Source of the DNA: DAOUEO01 sp963763495
GTDB taxonomy: Bacteria; Chloroflexota; Dehalococcoidia; DSTF01; JALHUB01
DNA length: 48,971 nt
Direction of reading: 5' to 3'
NCBI GenBank assembly: GCA_963763495.1
Contig: CAVXOY010000010.1
Span: forward strand, 1 to 48,971
Below, piece by piece: positions 43,849-48,971 of this stretch (the stretch's first letter is position 1; every line of letters starts with the position of its first letter). The notes beneath the pieces were generated by a model. It did not search any database. It was given only the letters and a program-made list of their open reading frames with translations, and was not told the origin of the DNA. The translations under genes were made by a program, and so were the position numbers.

Positions 43849-45186
43849 TCAGTGTCTGCTGGTGGCGGTTGGTGTAGGTGTCGGCGTACTGTGGCGGATG
43901 GTGAAGGCGTTGCTCTGGTGTAGGCGTGTAGGTGCCGGAGGCCGGCGTTGGGGTCGGCGTTTCTGTTACTGCGACTGTTGGGATAGCAGTCGGCGTTTCT
44001 GTCGCGGTCTCTTCCGGCGTGGGAGACTCCGTAGGGGTCGGCGTCGCACTTGGCTCTTCTGTGGGGGTAGCGGTGGCGGAAGGTGTTGGTTGGACTAGGT
44101 GTCACCCCCGGCGTAGCTGACGGAGTCGCCTCCACTCCGCCTCCTCCCGATCCGCCGAACATGCCGGTTCCCCAGGCGATACCGCCCGCCGCGCCCAATA
44201 CGATGACTGCTGCCCCCAAGGGCAAGAGCAGACTGTGCCCGGAAGTGAGCCTCTGCCAGCGGTCGCCGAGGGCGCCGAGCGCGACTAGCGGTCCCCTCCT
44301 GCCGCCGCGCCCTTCGCCTGAGCCGCCTGTCTCTGTGGCCGGCGGTGGGAGTGGGGGCGTGACATCCGAGGACGCTCCTACGGGGGCCATCTGGAAGGCG
44401 GTCGTCCCTGACGCGATGACCCGCCGCCGGGATTCCTCACGGAGCCCCGCTGGTGGTGATACCGCCGCCAGCGCTGCGAAGACCTCCAGCGGTGATACGA
44501 TCCCGCCCAGAGCGGCGGTGCAGACTGCACAGCTCTTGGCATGGCGTTCGGTTGCCCGGCGGAGTTGCTCCCTTGTAGCGGACGATGGGGAGGGACAGTA
44601 GAAGATGTCGCAGATCGGGGCAGCTACTGCTGACGCGCCGCGCCATGATCAGGGCCAAGGCGTCCCTTTCCGTATCTCTCTTTAGCTTGTCGAGCCCGCT
44701 TTGGGCCGAGCGCTGCCCGATCCCGAAAACCTTGGCTATCTCAGAGACCTGAAGACCTTGGCGTAGGTGGAGGTCCAGCAGCGCGTAATCCCGGGGGTCG
44801 AGCCTTGAGACGCTTTCCCAGACGAGGCTGGCCTCTTCTTGGGCAACTGCCGCATGGCCGGGGTCTCGGAGCCGTTCAGGGGATATCTGCCAGAGTGCCT
44901 CTTGCTCTGCGCCCTCGGCAGGACGCTGAATCGTGGGTGCGCTCTCTAAGACGAGTTTGAGGGCTTCTGAGAAGAGGTTAGCTCGGAAGGCTTCCGGCTG
45001 TGGCGGGCTACTCAGCGAAGCCAGCGAGCGCTGGAATGCCGCCGCCGCGGTGTTTGCTGCTGCGTCAGCGTCGAACAGCAGTCTGAGGCAGAAATCGTAC
45101 GCCTGGTCGAAGTACAAATCGTGCAGCGCGGTGACGCTCTCATCGTCGCCCTGCAGGCCCCCCTGCACGAGCTCTCCTTCGCTCAA
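43849..45186 (-). CDS. Sigma-factor-like protein fused to anti-sigma zinc motif, membrane helix and Pro/Thr tail (frame shifts)
   Basis: About 445 codons. Residues 1-95 resemble sigma70 region 2 in reduced form (LHDLYFDQAYDFCLRLLFDA). Residues 125-185 contain a region 4-like HTH: LDPRDYALLDLHLRQGLQVS, then EIAKVFGIGQRSAQSGLDKL. After a shift near 44580 the frame gives ATERHAKSCAVCTAALGG, an H-x3-C-x2-C motif as in zinc-binding anti-sigma factors. Then come LTSGHSLLLPLGAAVIVLGA (membrane helix) and, after a shift near 44095, a Thr/Pro/Glu-rich tail ending at 43849. Starts: TTG 45186 with AGGAGG, or GTG 45168 with AAGGAG. Confidence 0.72.
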
Positions 45187-45305
45187 CTCCGCCTCCTGGC
45201 ACAGTCAGCTAGAGCCTACCGGCGGCCTCATTCTAGTGTCCCTAGCACCGCTTGTCTAGGAGATTATGCTATCATTAGGCCCAAACTGGAAGGGAGGCCG
45301 CTGAC

Positions 45306-45959
45306 ATGAAGATCAAATGGCTGGGACACGCCTGCTTTCTGCTTACATCTGATGCCGGATTGAGAATCGTGACCGATCCTTACACACCTGGTGGATTCGG
45401 TCTCCAGTACCGCCCCCCTGCGGAGAAGGCGGACATCGTCACCGTCAGCCACGAGCACGCCGATCACAACAACGTGGGTGACGTGAAGGGAAACCCGCAG
45501 ATCGTGCGCGACGCCGGCGTCCATCAGGTCAAGGGGATCGAGATCAAAGGGGTCAGCACCAGCCACGACGAGATGTCGGGCTCGCAGCGCGGCTCCAACA
45601 CCGTCTTCTGCTTCACTCTCGATGGCGTGCGCGTTTGCCACCTAGGCGACCTCGGGCACGACCTGACGGCTGGCTCACTGGCGGAAATAGGCGAAGTTGA
45701 CGTGCTTCTGATACCGGTCGGCGGCAGCTTCACCATCGACGCAAGCGTTGCCAGCCGCGTTGCCGATCGCCTCGCCGCCAAGGTCGTCATCCCGATGCAC
45801 TTCAAGAACGAGAGGTGCCCCGACTTCCCCGTCGCCGGCGTGGCCGACTTCCAGAAGAAGCGCCAGCGCGTCCGCACGGTCGACGGCAGCGAAGTGGAGA
45901 TCAAGAAGGATGGGTTGCCTGCGGAGACAGAGACGGTTGTGCTGAAGCCCGCCTGCTAG
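45306..45959 (+). CDS. Metal-dependent hydrolase, UPF0173 metallo-beta-lactamase fold
   Basis: 217 residues. Begins MKIKWLGHACFLLTSDAGLR; the metal motif HxHxDH is TVSHEHADHNNV. Further ligands are in FTLDGVRVCHLGDLGHDL and AKVVIPMHFKNERCPDF. This matches the UPF0173/YtkL group, whose substrate is unknown. A strong GGAAGGGAGG ribosome site precedes the ATG by about 8 bases. Its stop overlaps the end of the convergent pth by 4 bp. Confidence 0.9.
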   Translation: MKIKWLGHACFLLTSDAGLRIVTDPYTPGGFGLQYRPPAEKADIVTVSHEHADHNNVGDVKGNPQIVRDAGVHQVKGIEIKGVSTSHDEMSGSQRGSNTVFCFTLDGVRVCHLGDLGHDLTAGSLAEIGEVDVLLIPVGGSFTIDASVASRVADRLAAKVVIPMHFKNERCPDFPVAGVADFQKKRQRVRTVDGSEVEIKKDGLPAETETVVLKPAC

Positions 45960-46558
45960 CGGTTGAAGCGGTTCATCGCCGCCTCCAGCCCTTCCGTCAT
46001 CATGCAGGTCACGGCGTCAATCGCCTGCGCGACCGCGTCGTCCAGCGCTCGTCGCTCCTCCGGCGGCGGGTCGCTGAGCACGTATCCCGCGATCACCTCC
46101 GGGTCCCACGACGGCTCGCCGCCTACCACCGGTCGCCCGATGCCGATGCGGATGCGGGGGAATTCGTTCACCCCCAATCGCTGGATGATTGACTGCAGCC
46201 CCTTGTGGCCGCCGTGGCTGCCCTGTGCCCGCACTCGCATGGCGCCGACCGGCATGTCGAGGCTGTCGCAGATCACCAGCAGCTCCCCGGGCGATACCTT
46301 GTAGCGGCGGACCAGCGCTGCCACGGCCTCACCGCTGCGGTTGACATAAGTGCGCGGCTTCGCCAGGATCACTTTGTTCCCCTCAACAAGCCCCTCTCCC
46401 ATCGTCACCAGCGACGTGTGCGTCTTGAGAGAGATGCCGTGACGCCGGGCCAGCCGGTTGACGCACCAGAAGCCGACGTTATGGCGGGTGTGGGCGTACT
46501 CTCTGCCGGGATTCCCCACGCCGACGATCAGCCGTATGGTAGGGGAGCTCTTGGGCAT
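45956..46558 (-). CDS. pth: Peptidyl-tRNA hydrolase
   Basis: Releases peptidyl groups from tRNA. 200 residues when started at ATG 46558, the family's normal length; an ATG at 46624 would add 22 unrelated residues. Motifs: IRLIVGVGNPGREYAHTRHN with the catalytic His, ILAKPRTYVNRSGEAVAALV, VICDSLDMPVGAMRVRAQGS with the Asp, then HGGHKGLQSIIQRLG. It follows the acyl-CoA synthetase alpha gene by 115 bp on the same strand. Confidence 0.93.
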   Translation of the reverse strand: MPKSSPTIRLIVGVGNPGREYAHTRHNVGFWCVNRLARRHGISLKTHTSLVTMGEGLVEGNKVILAKPRTYVNRSGEAVAALVRRYKVSPGELLVICDSLDMPVGAMRVRAQGSHGGHKGLQSIIQRLGVNEFPRIRIGIGRPVVGGEPSWDPEVIAGYVLSDPPPEERRALDDAVAQAIDAVTCMMTEGLEAAMNRFNR

Positions 46559-46673
46559 GACCTGCTCGCCGTCCTTGTCCGAACGGTTGGAGAACAGGGA
46601 TCGGAGAAAAGAAGGTGGAGTCATGTGTGGGGCTGCCCCTTCAACACTTTCGCGCGATACCTTCCTGAGGCAT

Positions 46674-48102
46674 CTAATCGATTCCTGCCCGAAAGCGATG
46701 ATAATCGATTACCTTGCGTAGCGCTCGCGCCCCCTGCTCGAATCCGGCGAAAACGGGTATGCCAAGCTCGATCAGCTTGATGCGCTCCTCTGCCGCGTGT
46801 GCCTCCAGGTGACCGGGGTTCAGAATAGTCGCGAATGCCTTGGGCGATCGCTCCTTGTGGGCGGTTAGAGTACGGGGAAGCCAGTCGGCTGAGGGGCCGC
46901 CCGCTCCCAGCGCCATGCGAATCAGGTACCGTGACGTTATCTCCAAGACGATGGCGTCCACGTTCTCGTCCTCGTCCAGTATCGTGAGCATCCGCTCCAG
47001 GTTCTCCGGCGCCGCGCCGAAGCCGAGCGTGCCCCCGACGTCGAGCGGGTTGCGATAGCTGCCGCCGATGATGTTGAAGAACGCGCTCAGTTTCTCGTAT
47101 GAGCGATCGCTGAGCAAGGGTATCTCCAGCCCTGCCCGCGCGAAGGTGTCGGTTATCACCACCGATTGGCCGCCGGTCAGCGCCATCAGTCCCATGCGAT
47201 GGCCGGTGCAGGGCCTCGTGTAGAGCAGCGCCTTGATGACGTCCACTGTCTCGTCCAGGCTATCGGTCGTTATCACCCCACACTGCTTCACCAGCGCCTG
47301 CCAGACCGATGACGGCGTCGCCAGCGCCGCCGTGTGCGAGTACATCGCCCGTTGCCCTGCCTCCGAAGTGCCGCCTTTCCATACCACCACCGGCTTCACC
47401 CGCGCCGCCTTCTTCAAGGTCCTGAAGAAGCGCCGGCCGTCCTGGATCCCCTCCAGATACATGCCGATGACCTTTGTCTCCTCGTCTCCGGTCAAGTACT
47501 CCAGATAGTCCGCTGGACCCACTACCACCGAGTTCCCCGCGCTGACCGACTTGCTGACCTTGACGCCGTGCACCGCCCCCAGAAGGCTGAAGTTGATGGC
47601 GTGAGTGCCGCTGTGGGAGATAAACCCCACCGACCCTTCATCGCCGGTTGGCTGGTCCATTGCCTGCCGCACGCCCAGCCGCCGGTTATAGATGCCCATG
47701 CAGTTCGGACCTATCAATACGAGGTCACCCTCTCGCGCGATGTCTGCTATCTGCTGCTGAAGTCGCGTGCCCTCCGCCTCGCCCGTCTCCGCAAAGCCGG
47801 AGGTGAACAGCGATACTCCGCCCACATTCTTCGCGACGCAGTCGGTCACGATGCGTGGCGCCACCGGCCGCGGCACAGCGCAGACTACGTAGTCGATCTC
47901 GTCGGGGATGTCGAGGAGGCTTGGGTAGTTGGGGATGCCCAACTCTTGGATGCCGGGGATCTCATTGGGGTCGATCTGTACGGAGTACACCTTCCCGCTT
48001 GAAGGTGCTCATGTTGCGTAGCCAGAAGTAGCCCAGGGCCCGCTTGTCGCCGACCACCGCTACTGTGCGTGGGTCGAAGGCGCGCTCCAGCCGCTTTGCC
48101 AT
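46674..48102 (-). CDS. NDP-forming acyl-CoA synthetase, alpha (CoA-binding) subunit; one frame shift
   Basis: Converts acyl-CoA, ADP (or GDP) and phosphate to acid, CoA and ATP. The ATG at 48102 starts MAKRLERAFDPRTVAVVGDK, the CoA-binding Rossmann domain. A shift near 47998 leads to VYSVQIDPNEIPGIQELGIP. It continues through DLVLIGPNCMGIYN, SVGFISHSGTHAINF and VVVWKGGTSEAGQRAMYSHT, the last carrying the phospho-His site in YSHTAALA. About 475 residues, normal for the ACD alpha subunit. The beta subunit lies directly upstream. Confidence 0.9.
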
Positions 48103-48218
48103 GTTACTCAAGCGGGTACGCCTCCGATCCAGGAGTCGTTGGGTGGCGTGTCCCCGAAGCTGACTGCGGTCTCGAGGGTGCCCGTCTCTCGACCCATCCG
48201 CGCGCTGTCGAGATGAGG

Positions 48219-48911
48219 CTAGCCCAGGACGATACGGGCGTCCACGGCCAGCACCCCGTCCTTGTAGGCGAAGACGGGGTTCAGGTCGAGTTCCTTTATT
48301 TCGGGGTGCTGCTCGATGAACCCGGAGAGCCTTCAGAATGAGCTGCTCCAGGGCGGCGATGTCCGCCGGCTCCTGCCCGCGGTAGCCTTCCAGCAGCTGG
48401 AAGCCCTTTATTTCCCGGACCATCTCGGCGGCATCCCGCGGGCCAGCGGCACAATGCGGAAGGAGACGTCCTTGAGCACCTCGACCAGTATGCCGCCCAG
48501 ACCGAACATCAACACCGGCCCGAACTGGGCGTCCTTGCTCATCCCGATGATGACCTCGATGCCGGGCCGCGCCATCTTCTGCACCGAGACACCCTCGATC
48601 CGAGCCTTGGGCTGCGCCTTCTTGGCAGCGGCCATGATATCCTCGAAGGCGGCAGCCACCGCCTCTGGAGTCTCTAGGTTGAGCTTCACACCTCCCACGT
48701 CACTCTTGTGGGCGATGTCGGGCGATACGATCTTCAACACAGCCGGCAGCCCCGTTTCCTTGGTGGCGGCGACGGCCTCCTGGGCGGTCGTGGCCAATCG
48801 TGCCCGTGCGGTGGGTATGCCCGCTTCCTCGAGGATCTCCTTCGACTCTACTTCCGAGAGGAGGGCTCGTCCTTCAGCCTTGGCCTTGTCGACGATGCTG
48901 GCAATGCTCAT
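48219..48911 (-). CDS. NDP-forming acyl-CoA synthetase, beta (ATP-grasp) subunit; two frame shifts
   Basis: About 230 residues, the usual beta length. The ATP-grasp domain is seen in VESKEILEEAGIPTARARLA, GLPAVLKIVSPDIAHKSDVG, GVKLNLETPEAV and PVLMFGLGGILVEVLKDVSF. After a shift near 48440 it reads EIKGFQLLEGYRGQEPADIA, and after another near 48335 FIEQHPEIKELDLNPVFAYK, ending DARIVLG at 48219. It lies 116 bp upstream of the alpha subunit, forming a two-subunit ADP-forming acyl-CoA synthetase. Confidence 0.9.
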
Positions 48912-48971
48912 AGTGACACGCTTCCATTTCTAGTGATCACGACGCATCAGCATATTAAGAGGTAGGGCGGT

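Overview
This 49-kb window is chromosomal DNA from a GC-rich bacterium, most likely a member of the Chloroflexota. The evidence is bacterial housekeeping genes (fmt, gatB, secG, rplY/ctc, pth, yvcK), proline/threonine-rich lipoproteins of the kind common in that phylum, acyl-CoA carboxylase and split NDP-forming acyl-CoA synthetase genes, and an archaellum locus, which among bacteria is known from Chloroflexota. The class cannot be fixed from this window. There are no rRNA genes, IS elements, prophage or CRISPR.

A pervasive technical feature must be kept in mind. At least 15 otherwise intact, conserved genes are split by one or more single-base indels, most densely in the first 6 kb, and reading continues perfectly in another frame. 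This looks like consensus error rather than gene decay, so those genes are reported as whole genes with their approximate frame shifts.

Layout. 1-1710: aconitase, cut by the window edge. 1924-6621: an SOS-mutagenesis operon (Y-family polymerase ImuB, a small protein, DnaE2) driven by a promoter overlaid by a 24-bp LexA-like palindrome. 6684-13328: acyl-CoA carboxylase beta subunit, a LysM lipoprotein, two small envelope proteins, LarE and a GAF/HD-GYP signalling protein. 13617-21864: L25, Fmt, a Gmad2 lipoprotein, an SAM hydrolase-type enzyme, a peptide-binding protein, SecG, YvcK and GatB. 21892-22459: four tRNA genes (Trp, Leu-GAG, Cys, Leu-TAA, all with encoded CCA) with a clear promoter and an internal terminator. 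22504-29827: a beta-lactamase-fold hydrolase, an alpha/beta hydrolase, a GNAT enzyme and a MacB/FtsX-type exporter. 29905-33857: an O-antigen-ligase/TPR fusion and a TadE/G-like protein.

33891-41825 is the most interesting region: a minus-strand operon for an archaellum, the archaeal rotary filament related to type IV pili. In order of transcription it holds archaellin, an ArlC/D/E-like protein, ArlG-like, ArlF-like, ArlH, ArlI, ArlJ, an unknown small acidic protein and an N-acetylmuramoyl-L-alanine amidase. The last two have no archaeal counterpart and may be adaptations to a peptidoglycan wall. A long leader with an inverted repeat precedes archaellin, and a strong hairpin separates it from the machinery genes. 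A NarL-type regulator is divergent (42297-42986). No prepilin peptidase gene is visible.

43102-48971: a secreted protein behind a good promoter with an operator-like repeat, a sigma-factor-like protein fused to an anti-sigma-type zinc motif, a membrane anchor and a Pro/Thr tail, a metal-dependent hydrolase, peptidyl-tRNA hydrolase, and the two subunits of an NDP-forming acyl-CoA synthetase.
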